From Actinomycetota bacterium (GTDB lineage: Bacteria; Actinomycetota; Thermoleophilia; UBA2241), in assembly GCA_012719015.1 (NCBI GenBank), contig JAAYBE010000324.1, positions 1-10,506 on the forward strand: 10,506 bases of DNA, in the 5' to 3' direction. Of this stretch, positions 1-6,415 are shown one piece after another (the first letter of the stretch is position 1; each line of letters starts with the position of its first letter). The notes under the pieces are model-generated. The model saw only the letters and a program-made list of their open reading frames with translations. It had not been told where the DNA came from and searched no databases. A program made the translations under genes and the position numbers.

Positions 1-392
1 CGGAGGATGGTCTTGGTCATCTCCTGCACCTGGACCTTGGTGGCGCGCCCGTATCCCGTCACGGCCATCTTGATCTGCAGGGGCGAGTACTCGCACGGGG
101 CGGTCTCGAGCGCCGAGGCGGCGAGGATGAGCACACCCTTGGCCTGTCCGACCGCGAGGGCCGTCTTGACGTTCACGTTGACGAAGAGGTCCTCGAGGAC
201 GACCACGTGCGGTCGGTACCGGTCGATGAGCCGGCACGCCTGATCATGGATCTGCCGCAGCCGCAGGTGGGTGGGGTCTTTGGCCGACGTGACGATGCAG
301 CCGTGGCCCAACGGACGCAGGCGGTTTCCGTCCTGCTCGACCACCCCCCAGCCCGTGCTCGCGGTGCCGGGATCGAAGCCGAGGATGATCAT
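1..392 (-). CDS. ruvC: Holliday junction resolvase RuvC (3' end cut by window edge)
   Basis: RuvC is the endonuclease that cuts four-way DNA junctions bound by RuvAB during recombinational repair. Only the first 130 codons are in the window. They begin MIILGFDPGTASTGWGVVE, with the first catalytic acid at D7, and the second catalytic acid is E67 in VVLEDLFVNVNVKTALAVGQ, the usual E-x-x-F-x-x-N-x-x-TA stretch. The segment YSPLQIKMAVTGYGRATKVQ also fits the family. The last two catalytic acids (D138 and D141 in E. coli) lie beyond the edge. The ATG at 392 is preceded by a GGGGGA ribosome-binding site (398-403) with a 5-base spacer. It follows yebC by 59 bases, and yebC-ruvC-ruvA-ruvB is a common order, so ruvAB probably follows outside the window. 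The identification is firm; completeness cannot be judged. Confidence 0.94.
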   Translation of the reverse strand, partial: MIILGFDPGTASTGWGVVEQDGNRLRPLGHGCIVTSAKDPTHLRLRQIHDQACRLIDRYRPHVVVLEDLFVNVNVKTALAVGQAKGVLILAASALETAPCEYSPLQIKMAVTGYGRATKVQVQEMTKTIL

Positions 393-434
393 GCACGTCC
401 CCCGGGCGGCGGCTTGATGGTCAGGTCACTCGTC

Positions 435-456
435 GCTGACGGGGTCATCCGTCAGC
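435..456 (-). repeat. Perfect 8-bp hairpin across the yebC stop codon
   Basis: GCTGACGG (435-442) and CCGTCAGC (449-456) are exact reverse complements around a 6-base loop. The yebC stop codon (452-454) lies in one arm, and ruvC starts 43 bases further on. No T-run follows on the minus strand, so it is not a canonical intrinsic terminator. It could be an mRNA-stabilising or processing structure between the two cistrons, or chance in GC-rich DNA. Confidence 0.5.
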
Positions 457-1201
457 CCGCGAGGGCCTCGAGGACGTCTTCGGGGATGTCGAAGTTCGCG
501 TAGACCTCCTGGACGTCGTCGCTGTCCTCGAGCGCGTCCATGATCTTCATGGTCTTGCGTGCGTCGTTCTCCTCGAGCTTCACGGTGTTCTTGGGGATCA
601 TGGTGAGATCTGCCGAGTCCGGCTCGATGCCGGCCGCCGTCAACGCGTCCCGCACGGAGGCGAAGTCCGACGGCTGGGTGAGCACCTGGAACTGGGCGCC
701 GTCCTGCTCGACGTCGTCGGCGCCGGCCTCGATGGCGGCGGTCATGATGTCGTCCTCGTCGTACTTCGTGCCGTCGACGACGATGGACCCGCGGCGCTCG
801 AACCCCCACGCCACGGCGCCCGGCTGCGCGAGCTGCCCGCCGTGCTTGCTGAAGATGTTGCGCACCTCCGCCGCCGAGCGGTTCCTGTTGTCGGTGAGGA
901 CCTCGACGATGATGGCGACACCGGCTGGCCCGTAGCCCTCGTAGACGATGCTCTCGTAACTGGCGCCCTCGGCACCGCCGACGCCCCGCTGGATGGCGCG
1001 CTCGATGTTGTCCTTGGGCACGGACTCGGCCTTGGCCTTCTCGATGGCGTTGGCCAGGGCGATGTTCATGGCGGGGTCGGGGCCGCCGTCGCGCGCCGCG
1101 ACCGTGATGGCGCGCGAGAGCTTGGAGAACAGCTTGCCGCGGGCCGCGTCGGTCTTGCCCTTCTTGTGTTTGATGGTCGCCCATTTGGAGTGCCCGGACA
1201 C
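452..1201 (-). CDS. yebC: YebC/TACO1-family translation or regulatory factor
   Basis: The 249-residue protein opens with the family signature MSGHSKWATIKHKKGKTDAARGK, written here as MSGHSKWATIKHKK followed by GKTDAARGK, and continues with PAMNIALANAIEKAK, VPKDNIERAIQRG, YEGYGPAGVAIIVEVLTDNRNR and FSKHGGQL. The length is normal for the family (about 240-250). YebC proteins were long annotated as transcriptional regulators. Mitochondrial TACO1 and recent bacterial work instead support a ribosome-associated role that relieves stalling at proline-rich codon runs; which role applies here is not visible in the sequence. The start is a GTG at 1201 with an AGGGAGGT ribosome-binding site (1210-1217) 8 bases upstream. 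It lies between pdxS and ruvC, the usual actinobacterial neighbourhood. No convincing promoter is visible in the 170 bases upstream, so readthrough from pdxS is plausible. Confidence 0.96.
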   Translation of the reverse strand: MSGHSKWATIKHKKGKTDAARGKLFSKLSRAITVAARDGGPDPAMNIALANAIEKAKAESVPKDNIERAIQRGVGGAEGASYESIVYEGYGPAGVAIIVEVLTDNRNRSAAEVRNIFSKHGGQLAQPGAVAWGFERRGSIVVDGTKYDEDDIMTAAIEAGADDVEQDGAQFQVLTQPSDFASVRDALTAAGIEPDSADLTMIPKNTVKLEENDARKTMKIMDALEDSDDVQEVYANFDIPEDVLEALAG

Positions 1202-1234
1202 CGTGCACCACCTCCCTCGTTCAGCGATCGCCGG

Positions 1235-1254
1235 CGGCCGCCGCGGGGCGGCCG
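1235..1254 (-). repeat. GC-only hairpin between pdxS and yebC
   Basis: CGGCCGCC (1235-1242) and GGCGGCCG (1247-1254) are exact reverse complements around a 4-base loop, in a pdxS-yebC gap that is otherwise featureless. No T-run follows on the minus strand. It may pause transcription or mark an RNA processing site, or it may be chance in very GC-rich sequence. It ends 18 bases before the yebC ribosome-binding site. Confidence 0.4.
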
Positions 1255-1371
1255 GCCGCCTGTCCTCGGCGGCCGATCGTGTGCGTGATGAGCCCGTGGC
1301 GGCGCGCGTCGTCCGTGCACCCGGACAGGGGCGACCTGGTCGCGGCCCGCCGTCCCGCGGGCTCGGACTCG

Positions 1372-2304
1372 TCAGCCGCGGTACTGCATCTTCGCTTCGT
1401 CCGGCATCTTGGCCGCGTCGATGCCCGGCATCGCGTCGCCGAGACCCACGCTGACCTCCGCCAGGACGTCAGGGTCGCGGTAGTTGCTCGCCGCCTTCAC
1501 GATGGCGTCGGCGCGCTTCTGGGGGTCGGCGCTCTTGAAGATGCCGGAGCCGACGAACACGCCCTCGGCGCCCAGCTGCATCATGAGCGCGGCGTCCGCG
1601 GGGGTGGCGATGCCGCCGGCGGAGAAGTTGGCCACCGGGAGCTTGCCGTGCTCGGCCACCCACCTGACCAGGGCGTACGGCGCCGGCAGCTGCTTGGCGG
1701 CGACGAACAGCTCGTCCTCGTCGAGCGTCTGCAGCCGGCGGATCTCTCCCATGATGGTGCGCATGTGGCGCACCGCCTCGACCACGTCGCCGGTGCCCGC
1801 CTCCCCCTTGGTGCGGATCATGGCCGCGCCCTCGCTGATGCGGCGCAGCGCCTGTCCCAGGTCGACGGCTCCGCAGACGAACGGCACGTCGAACTTCCAC
1901 TTGTTGATGTGGTTGGACTCGTCGGCCGGCGTGAGCACCTCGCTCTCATCGATGAAGTCCACCGCGAGGGCCTGCAGGATCTGCGCCTCGACGAAGTGGC
2001 CGATGCGGGCCTTGGCCATCACCGGGATGGAGACGCACTCCTGGATCTCACGGATCTTGGTGGGGTCCGCCATGCGGGCGACGCCGCCCTGGGCGCGGAT
2101 GTCGCTCGGGACCCGCTCGAGGGCCATCACCGCGCACGCCCCGGCGGCCTCGGCGATCTTCGCCTGCTCAGCGTCGGTGACGTCCATGATGACGCCGCCC
2201 TTGAGCGCGTCGGCGATACCGTCCTTCACGCGCATGGTGCCGAGTTCGGTGCGGGGAGCGCCTGCGGCGTCCCCCACGGCAGTGGTGCTGCGCTGGTTGC
2301 TCAC
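1372..2304 (-). CDS. pdxS: Pyridoxal 5'-phosphate synthase, lyase subunit PdxS
   Basis: PdxS builds pyridoxal 5'-phosphate from ribose 5-phosphate, glyceraldehyde 3-phosphate and ammonia in the DXP-independent vitamin B6 pathway. The ammonia normally comes from the PdxT glutaminase, and twelve copies of each subunit form the complex. The 310-residue protein has the three expected active-site residues: D41 (KGGVIMDV), K98 (PVMAKARIGHFVEAQ) and K166 (MIRTKGEAGTGDV). The phosphate-binding loops AGGIATPADA and VFVGSGIFKS are also present. It is slightly longer than usual because of about 16 extra N-terminal residues. The start is a GTG at 2304 with GGAGGT (2311-2316) 6 bases upstream. Unusually, the next gene is yebC after 170 bases, with no pdxT between them, so the glutaminase must be elsewhere or replaced by free ammonia. 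Confidence 0.97.
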   Translation of the reverse strand: MSNQRSTTAVGDAAGAPRTELGTMRVKDGIADALKGGVIMDVTDAEQAKIAEAAGACAVMALERVPSDIRAQGGVARMADPTKIREIQECVSIPVMAKARIGHFVEAQILQALAVDFIDESEVLTPADESNHINKWKFDVPFVCGAVDLGQALRRISEGAAMIRTKGEAGTGDVVEAVRHMRTIMGEIRRLQTLDEDELFVAAKQLPAPYALVRWVAEHGKLPVANFSAGGIATPADAALMMQLGAEGVFVGSGIFKSADPQKRADAIVKAASNYRDPDVLAEVSVGLGDAMPGIDAAKMPDEAKMQYRG

Positions 2305-2334
2305 GTGGGTACCTCCGGTCTCTTGTACACACTC

Positions 2335-2365
2335 ATCTTACCGCAGCACCTCATGCCGGGGCCAA
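2335..2365 (-). promoter_or_regulatory. Candidate pdxS promoter
   Basis: Reading the minus strand, TAAGAT (2335-2340) makes a reasonable -10 box about 30 bases before the GTG of pdxS. The best -35 match is TTGGCC (2360-2365), 19 bases upstream, which is weak in both sequence and spacing. A separate promoter is reasonable because the upstream gene is unrelated and two hairpins lie in the gap. Moderate to low confidence. Confidence 0.35.
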
Positions 2366-2401
2366 CGGCCCACGACCCCCGAAATGCCCGGCTTTGCGGG
2401 G
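2359..2401 (-). terminator. Two adjacent hairpins after the EF-G-like gene; weak terminator candidate
   Basis: The gap after the EF-G-like stop holds two inverted repeats. The first is CCCCG-AAA (2377-2384) pairing with TTT-CGGGG (2393-2401), with one bulged base and an 8-base loop. The second is GGGCC (2359-2363) pairing with GGCCC (2367-2371) around AAC. Neither is followed by a T-run in the direction of transcription, so factor-independent termination is unproven. The second stem overlaps the possible -35 of pdxS. Confidence 0.3.
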
Positions 2402-2419
2402 AAAACCGGTCGAGCGCCC

Positions 2420-4492
2420 TCAGCTCTTCTGGGCGTCTTCCTTCTCTTGACGGGCCTGTTCGACGATCTTGGCGGTGAGGTGCGCCGGCACCTCGTCGTA
2501 GCGCAGGAGTTCCATGTGGTAGTCGCCGCGTCCGCCGGTCATGGAGGTGAGGTCGGGAGCGTAGGTGAGCATCTCGGCCAGCGGCACCTCGGCGCCGACC
2601 ACGTTGTTGTGCCCGCGCGGCGTCGTGCCCAGCACGCGGCCGCGGCGCGCGTTGAGGTCGCCGATGATGTCGCCGACGTTCTCCTCGGGCACGGTGATCT
2701 CGACGTTCATGATGGGCTCGAGGAGCACGGGCTGTGCCTTCTCGACGGCCGCCTTGAACCCGATGGATCCGGCGATCTGGAACGCCATGTCGCTCGAGTC
2801 GACGGGGTGGTGCTTGCCGTCGTAGAGCTGCACCTCGACGTCCACCACCGGGTAACCGGCCAGGAAACCCTCGGCCATGGCGGCCGCCACGCCCTTCTCG
2901 ACGGCGGGGATGAAGTTGCGCGGGATGGCGCCGCCCACGATCTTGTCGACGAACTCGAAGCCCTCGCCGCGCGGCCGCGGCGACACCTGCATCCACGTGT
3001 CGGCGAACTGCCCGCGACCGCCGGTCTGCTTCTTGTGCTTGCCCTCGGCCTTGGCCGTGCCCTTGATGGTCTCGCGGTACGGCACGCGCGGCGGCTTGAG
3101 CTCGACCTCCACGCCGAAACGACGCTTCATGCGCTCGACGGTGACCTCGACGTGCACCTGGCTCATCCCGCCGACGATCGTCTCTCCGGTCTGTTCGTCG
3201 CGGTGCACCTCGAGCATCGGGTCCTCTTCGGAGAGCCGACGCAGGGCGGAGATCACCTTGTCCTCTTCTCCCTTGCTCTTGGCGGTGATCGCGAAGCTCA
3301 TGAGCGGGGCCGGGAAGCGGATCGGCGGGAACGCCCCGGCGCCCGCCTCGGCGGTGAGCGTGTCGCCGGTGACCACGTCCTTGAGCTTGGCCACGGCCCC
3401 GATGTCGCCGGCGACGAGCGCGTCGACGGGCTTGTTCTCCTTGCCTCGCGGCCTGAGCAACTGCCCCACACGTTCCTTGTGTCCGTCGCGGGCGACCACC
3501 AGCTGGGAGTCGCTGTTCATGGTGCCCTGGAACACGCGGAACACGTTGACGTGCCCGCTGAACGGGTCGGCGAGCGTCTTGAACACGAAGGCGACCGCCG
3601 GCCTGGAGGGGTCGCAGGCCAACTCGACGGAGTCCTCGCCGTCGAGCACGGCGCGGGCGGGGACGTCGGCGGGCGACGGCGCCAGCGCCAGGACGTCGAA
3701 GAGCCTGTCGGCGCCGATGCCGGCGGTGGCGGCGACGCAGGCCACCGGGAAGATCTGGGCCGTGGCGACGGCGGCGGCGAACGCCGCGTTGAGCTCGTCG
3801 GCCGTGATCTCCTCCTCCATGAGGTACTTCTCGGCCAGATCGTCGTCGGTGCTGGCCACCGCGTCGATGAGCTTCTCGCGCGCGGCGGCGGCCGCGTCGG
3901 CGAGCTCAGCCGGCACCTCGCCCTCGGATCCCTTGCCGTCCGCATAGGTGTACGCCTTCATGGAGAGGAGGTCGACGACGCCGCTGAAATCGTGCTCGCT
4001 GCCGATCGGCAACTGTACGGCGACGACCTGCGCCCCGAACGCCTCCTGGAGGGCGGCGACGGCGGCGTCGAAGTCGGCCCGCTCCCGGTCGAGCATGTTG
4101 CAGACGAGCATCCGGGCGAGGCCACGCTCGGCGGCCCGGTCCCACAGGCGTTCGGTCTGCACCTCGACGCCGAGCACGGTGTTGACGACCATGAGCGCCG
4201 TCTCGACCACCTCGAGGCTCGCGATGGCGTCGGCCAGGAAGCTCGAGTCGCCCGGGGTGTCGACGAGGTTGTACGACAGGCCGCCGTGATCGACCTGCGC
4301 CAGGCCGGCCGAGAGGCTCATCTGGCGCTTCTTCTCGTCGTCGTCCCAATCGGAGACCGTGGTGCCGTCGGCGACCGAGCCGAGGCGGGTGACCGCGCCG
4401 GCGCCGAAGAGCAGCGCCTCGAACAGCGACGTCTTGCCGGTTCCGCGATGGCCGACGAGGGCGATGTTCCTGATCTTGGCTGGGTCGTTCAT
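2420..4492 (-). CDS. Elongation factor G paralogue (EF-G2-like) with altered GTPase motifs
   Basis: The 690-residue protein has the full five-domain layout of EF-G. The GTPase domain runs to about residue 285, domain II is about 295-385, domain III about 395-465, domain IV about 470-590 (with GGRGQFADTWMQV and GGAIPRNFIPAVEKG) and domain V about 590-680. The P-loop is GHRGTGKT (14-21). The switch II motif is DTPGD (78-82), so the usual catalytic histidine of DTPGH is aspartate. The base-recognition motif is NMLD (132-135) rather than NKxD. It therefore resembles the EF-G2/FusA2 paralogues of actinobacteria and Thermus rather than the main translocase, which is normally encoded with rpsL, rpsG and tuf. 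Its exact role is unknown. The ATG at 4492 has GAGGAGA (4499-4505) 6 bases upstream. It is a single gene between dinB and pdxS. Confidence 0.9.
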   Translation of the reverse strand: MNDPAKIRNIALVGHRGTGKTSLFEALLFGAGAVTRLGSVADGTTVSDWDDDEKKRQMSLSAGLAQVDHGGLSYNLVDTPGDSSFLADAIASLEVVETALMVVNTVLGVEVQTERLWDRAAERGLARMLVCNMLDRERADFDAAVAALQEAFGAQVVAVQLPIGSEHDFSGVVDLLSMKAYTYADGKGSEGEVPAELADAAAAAREKLIDAVASTDDDLAEKYLMEEEITADELNAAFAAAVATAQIFPVACVAATAGIGADRLFDVLALAPSPADVPARAVLDGEDSVELACDPSRPAVAFVFKTLADPFSGHVNVFRVFQGTMNSDSQLVVARDGHKERVGQLLRPRGKENKPVDALVAGDIGAVAKLKDVVTGDTLTAEAGAGAFPPIRFPAPLMSFAITAKSKGEEDKVISALRRLSEEDPMLEVHRDEQTGETIVGGMSQVHVEVTVERMKRRFGVEVELKPPRVPYRETIKGTAKAEGKHKKQTGGRGQFADTWMQVSPRPRGEGFEFVDKIVGGAIPRNFIPAVEKGVAAAMAEGFLAGYPVVDVEVQLYDGKHHPVDSSDMAFQIAGSIGFKAAVEKAQPVLLEPIMNVEITVPEENVGDIIGDLNARRGRVLGTTPRGHNNVVGAEVPLAEMLTYAPDLTSMTGGRGDYHMELLRYDEVPAHLTAKIVEQARQEKEDAQKS

Positions 4493-4525
4493 CCGGGGTC
4501 TCCTCGTCGTCGTTACGGGACGCTC

Positions 4526-4539
4526 CGTGCGGGGGCACG
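4526..4539 (-). repeat. Small hairpin in the EF-G-like gene leader
   Basis: CGTGC (4526-4530) and GCACG (4535-4539) form a perfect 5-bp stem around GGGG. It lies in the predicted 5' leader, about 20 bases before the ribosome-binding site. It is too short to call a regulatory element on its own. Confidence 0.25.
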
Positions 4540-4542
4540 CGA

Positions 4543-4591
4543 AGCGGCCGGCTGTGTCCTGTCGGAGTGGAGAAGTCTAGCACAGGCCGCT
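4543..4591 (-). repeat. Imperfect inverted repeat around the EF-G-like promoter
   Basis: AGCGGCC-GGC-TGTG (4543-4556) pairs with CACA-GGCCGCT (4581-4591) over 11 base pairs, leaving three unpaired bases on one side. The loop of about 24 bases contains the -10 box of the candidate promoter. It could act as an operator, or as an RNA hairpin at the end of dinB transcripts. No T-run follows. Confidence 0.4.
4574..4582 (-). promoter_or_regulatory. Candidate extended -10 promoter for the EF-G-like gene
   Basis: On the minus strand TGC-TAGACT (4582 down to 4574) fits an extended -10 element, TGn-TAnnnT. No good -35 is seen at 17-18 bases, which is typical of extended -10 promoters. The predicted transcription start near 4567 gives a leader of about 75 bases. 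The element lies just after the dinB stop codon, the expected place for a promoter separating two unrelated genes. Confidence 0.45.
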
Positions 4592-4604
4592 CGTGGCGGG
4601 ACGC

Positions 4605-5909
4605 TCAGACGGCCCGTCGCGCGTGGGCGGGCGGAGCGGCGACGGGCGCAGGCGGGGATGCCCCGGAGGGGCTCGCCGTCGTGTCGCGGGCGGCCTGGGC
4701 GGCGGGGTGGAACGACTGTGCCGGAGAATCGTGCTCGAGGCGGCGATACGCGGACGCGCCGCCTGCGAGGGTGAGCGATCTGAAGCCGTACTTCTCCCGC
4801 ACCCTGTCGACCGCCTCGCCGAGCGCGACCTCGCGCCAGCCGTCGTCGAGCGTGAGCTGGAAGGCGTTCTGCGTGAACCCGCTGACGCTCACTCCCACAA
4901 GGCGTACCTGGCGGGCGCCGATGTCGAGCTCGTCGAGCAGTGCCGTGACCGTCTCGAAGAGCGGCCGCACGGCGCTCACCGGGCGCGGCAGCGTGCGGCG
5001 GCGGCTCACGGTGTGGAAGCTGCTGAAGCGCACCTTGAGCGTCACCGTGCGCGCCGCGAGCCCCTTGCGGCGGAGCCCGGCGACGGCGCTGTCGGTGAGC
5101 GAGAGCAGCGTGGCGCGTAACGGGTCGCCGCCGCTCACATCGTCGTCGAAGGTGAGCTCGCGGCCGATCGACTTGGGCAGCGGCCGCTCGCTGCGCACCG
5201 GCGAGAGGCCGCGTCCCAGGGCGAGCTGGCGAAGCCCGTGCGCGCCCCTGCCGAACGCGGCCGCGAGCAGCGGGAAGGGCACGTCCTGCAGCATGCCGAC
5301 GGTGGTGAGCCCGAGGGCGGCGAGACGCTCCTGGGTGACCGGGCCGATGCCGCAGACGTCGCCGACCGGCAGATCGCGCAGGCGGCCGTGTACGTCGGCG
5401 GCCGTGAGCTCGCCGATACCGGCCGGTTTGTGCATGCCGGCGGCCAGTTTGGCCAGCAGCTTGGTGGGGCCGATACCGATGGAGCAGGTGACGCCATGCC
5501 CGGCGTAGACCTCCTCCTGGATGCGGTGGGCGATGGTGCGCGGCGGGCCGAACAGTCGCCGGCTGCCGGTGACGTCGAGGAACGCCTCGTCGATGGACGC
5601 CACCTCGACCAGGTCGGTGTAGCGCTCCAGCAACCCGACCAGCGAACGGTGGACGGCCAGATAGGCCTTCATGTCGACCGGGAGGAACTCCGCCTGCGGG
5701 CAGAGCCGTTCGGCCTGCGCGATGGGCAGCGCGCTGTGCACGCCGTAGACGCGCGCCTCGTAAGAGCAGGCGGAGACCACTCCCCTCCCTCCCCGCTCGC
5801 CGCCGACGATGACCGGCTTGCCGCGCAGCTCCGGACGCCGCGCCTGCTCCACGGAGGCGAAGAAGGCGTCCATGTCGAGGTGGAGGATGGCTCTGTCAGA
5901 TACGAACAT
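4605..5909 (-). CDS. dinB: DNA polymerase IV (Y-family translesion polymerase)
   Basis: DinB copies past damaged template bases with low fidelity. The 434-residue protein has the catalytic acids D12 (in HLDMDAFFASVE), D107 and E108 (in SIDEAFLD), and a phenylalanine steric gate at F17. The nucleotide-binding stretch SYEARVYGVHSALP, the helix-hairpin-helix region LPVGDVCGIGPVTQERLAALG (about 180-200) and a little-finger domain (about 244-345) follow. QLTL at 351-354 sits where the sliding-clamp motif is expected, followed by the usual RVREKYGFRSL stretch. The last 40 residues or so are a Pro/Ala-rich tail. The ATG at 5909 has no usable ribosome-binding site. It lies about two bases from the predicted transcription start, so the mRNA is probably nearly leaderless, and an in-frame start further downstream would remove catalytic D12. 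A LexA box overlaps the start, indicating SOS control. Confidence 0.96.
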   Translation of the reverse strand: MFVSDRAILHLDMDAFFASVEQARRPELRGKPVIVGGERGGRGVVSACSYEARVYGVHSALPIAQAERLCPQAEFLPVDMKAYLAVHRSLVGLLERYTDLVEVASIDEAFLDVTGSRRLFGPPRTIAHRIQEEVYAGHGVTCSIGIGPTKLLAKLAAGMHKPAGIGELTAADVHGRLRDLPVGDVCGIGPVTQERLAALGLTTVGMLQDVPFPLLAAAFGRGAHGLRQLALGRGLSPVRSERPLPKSIGRELTFDDDVSGGDPLRATLLSLTDSAVAGLRRKGLAARTVTLKVRFSSFHTVSRRRTLPRPVSAVRPLFETVTALLDELDIGARQVRLVGVSVSGFTQNAFQLTLDDGWREVALGEAVDRVREKYGFRSLTLAGGASAYRRLEHDSPAQSFHPAAQAARDTTASPSGASPPAPVAAPPAHARRAV

Positions 5910-5919
5910 ACGTTCGTAT
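5900..5919 (-). promoter_or_regulatory. LexA operator (Cheo/SOS box) of dinB
   Basis: ATACGAAC (5900-5907), ATAC, GTTCGTAT (5912-5919) is a perfect 20-bp palindrome. Its core CGAAC-ATAC-GTTCG matches the Gram-positive/actinobacterial LexA consensus CGAACRNRYGTTCG. It overlaps the edge of the -10 box, the predicted transcription start and the first two bases of the dinB coding sequence, so LexA binding would block RNA polymerase directly. The combination of perfect symmetry, consensus match and location beside a classic SOS gene makes this very likely. Confidence 0.92.
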
Positions 5920-5946
5920 ATTACTCCGGACGAGGACGGAGGACAA
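5918..5946 (-). promoter_or_regulatory. dinB promoter
   Basis: On the minus strand the -35 box is TTGTCC (5941-5946) and the -10 box is TAATAT (5918-5923), separated by exactly 17 bases. The predicted start of transcription is near 5911, only about two bases before the ATG at 5909. TAATAT stands out strongly from the GC-rich background. The LexA palindrome overlaps the promoter's downstream side. Confidence 0.75.
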
Positions 5947-6050
5947 CGATCCCAGGCTCGTCGGCCGATGCCGTCCCGCGCACCTCCCCGAAGCCCCGCC
6001 GCGCCGCGCCTCCTCAGAGGCCGGCCGTGCCGGTGTCCGTCGCGCGGTCC

Positions 6051-6410
6051 TCAGGCCCCCGCCGACACGTCGACCCGCGGGACGTCGCCCCACAGCGTCT
6101 CGAGCCGGTAGAAGTCCCGTGCCGCCGTAGTGAAGATGTGCACGACCACGTCGACGTAGTCGATGAGGATCCACTCTCCCTCTCGCTCGCCCTCCACGCG
6201 CGCCGGACGATGCCGGGGCCGCAGCCTGCGCTGGATCTCGTCGGCGATGGACCGGGTCTGACGCGGGTTCGCGCCGCTGACGACGACGAAGAAGTCGGTG
6301 TACGACACCGCCTCGTCCATGCTCAGGACGACGATGCCCTCCGCCTTCTTGCCGGCGGCCAGCGCGACGATGTCGCGCGCCAGGTGCTCGGAGGCGGATG
6401 GATCCGGGAT
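6051..6410 (-). CDS. rsfS: Ribosomal silencing factor RsfS (Iojap family); start codon uncertain
   Basis: RsfS binds ribosomal protein L14 (uL14) and blocks joining of the 30S and 50S subunits when nutrients are scarce. The conserved body is complete: KKAEGIVVLSMDEAVSYTDFFVVVSGAN, which I split as KKAEGIVVLSM and DEAVSYTDFFVVVSGAN, then QTRSIADEIQRRL, WILIDYVDVVVHIF and ARDFYRLETLWGD. The first ATG in frame is at 6320, but starting there would remove the first helix and the first beta strand (EGIVVL). No ATG, GTG or TTG exists in any frame between 6321 and 6420. The limits given assume an ATC codon at 6410, 5 bases after the upstream stop, which gives a normal 119 residues. A CTG at 6383 is the alternative. 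The only ribosome-binding-like sequence, AAAGGA (6426-6431), is 15 bases from the ATC. Family certain, start uncertain. Confidence 0.88.
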   Translation of the reverse strand: MPDPSASEHLARDIVALAAGKKAEGIVVLSMDEAVSYTDFFVVVSGANPRQTRSIADEIQRRLRPRHRPARVEGEREGEWILIDYVDVVVHIFTTAARDFYRLETLWGDVPRVDVSAGA

Positions 6411-6415
6411 GGCGG

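Noticed and set aside
1202..1371. Remnant of pdxT in the pdxS-yebC gap
   Set aside because: The minus-strand frames show only Arg/Gly/Pro/Ala-rich shadow sequence and none of the glutaminase motifs, so no pseudogene can be called.
842..1454. Overlapping plus-strand frames reaching across the yebC-pdxS gap
   Set aside because: They overlap yebC antisense and have no conserved content; considered as a possible relic in the gap but not supported.
1484..4774. Very long open frame (1096 codons) on the plus strand opposite pdxS and the EF-G-like gene
   Set aside because: It is antisense to two clear genes, shows no family resemblance and has the composition expected of a complementary-frame shadow in GC-rich coding DNA.
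5947..6050. Intrinsic terminator after rsfS
   Set aside because: Only 4-bp stems such as CCGG/CCGG are present and there is no T-run, so no terminator can be supported.
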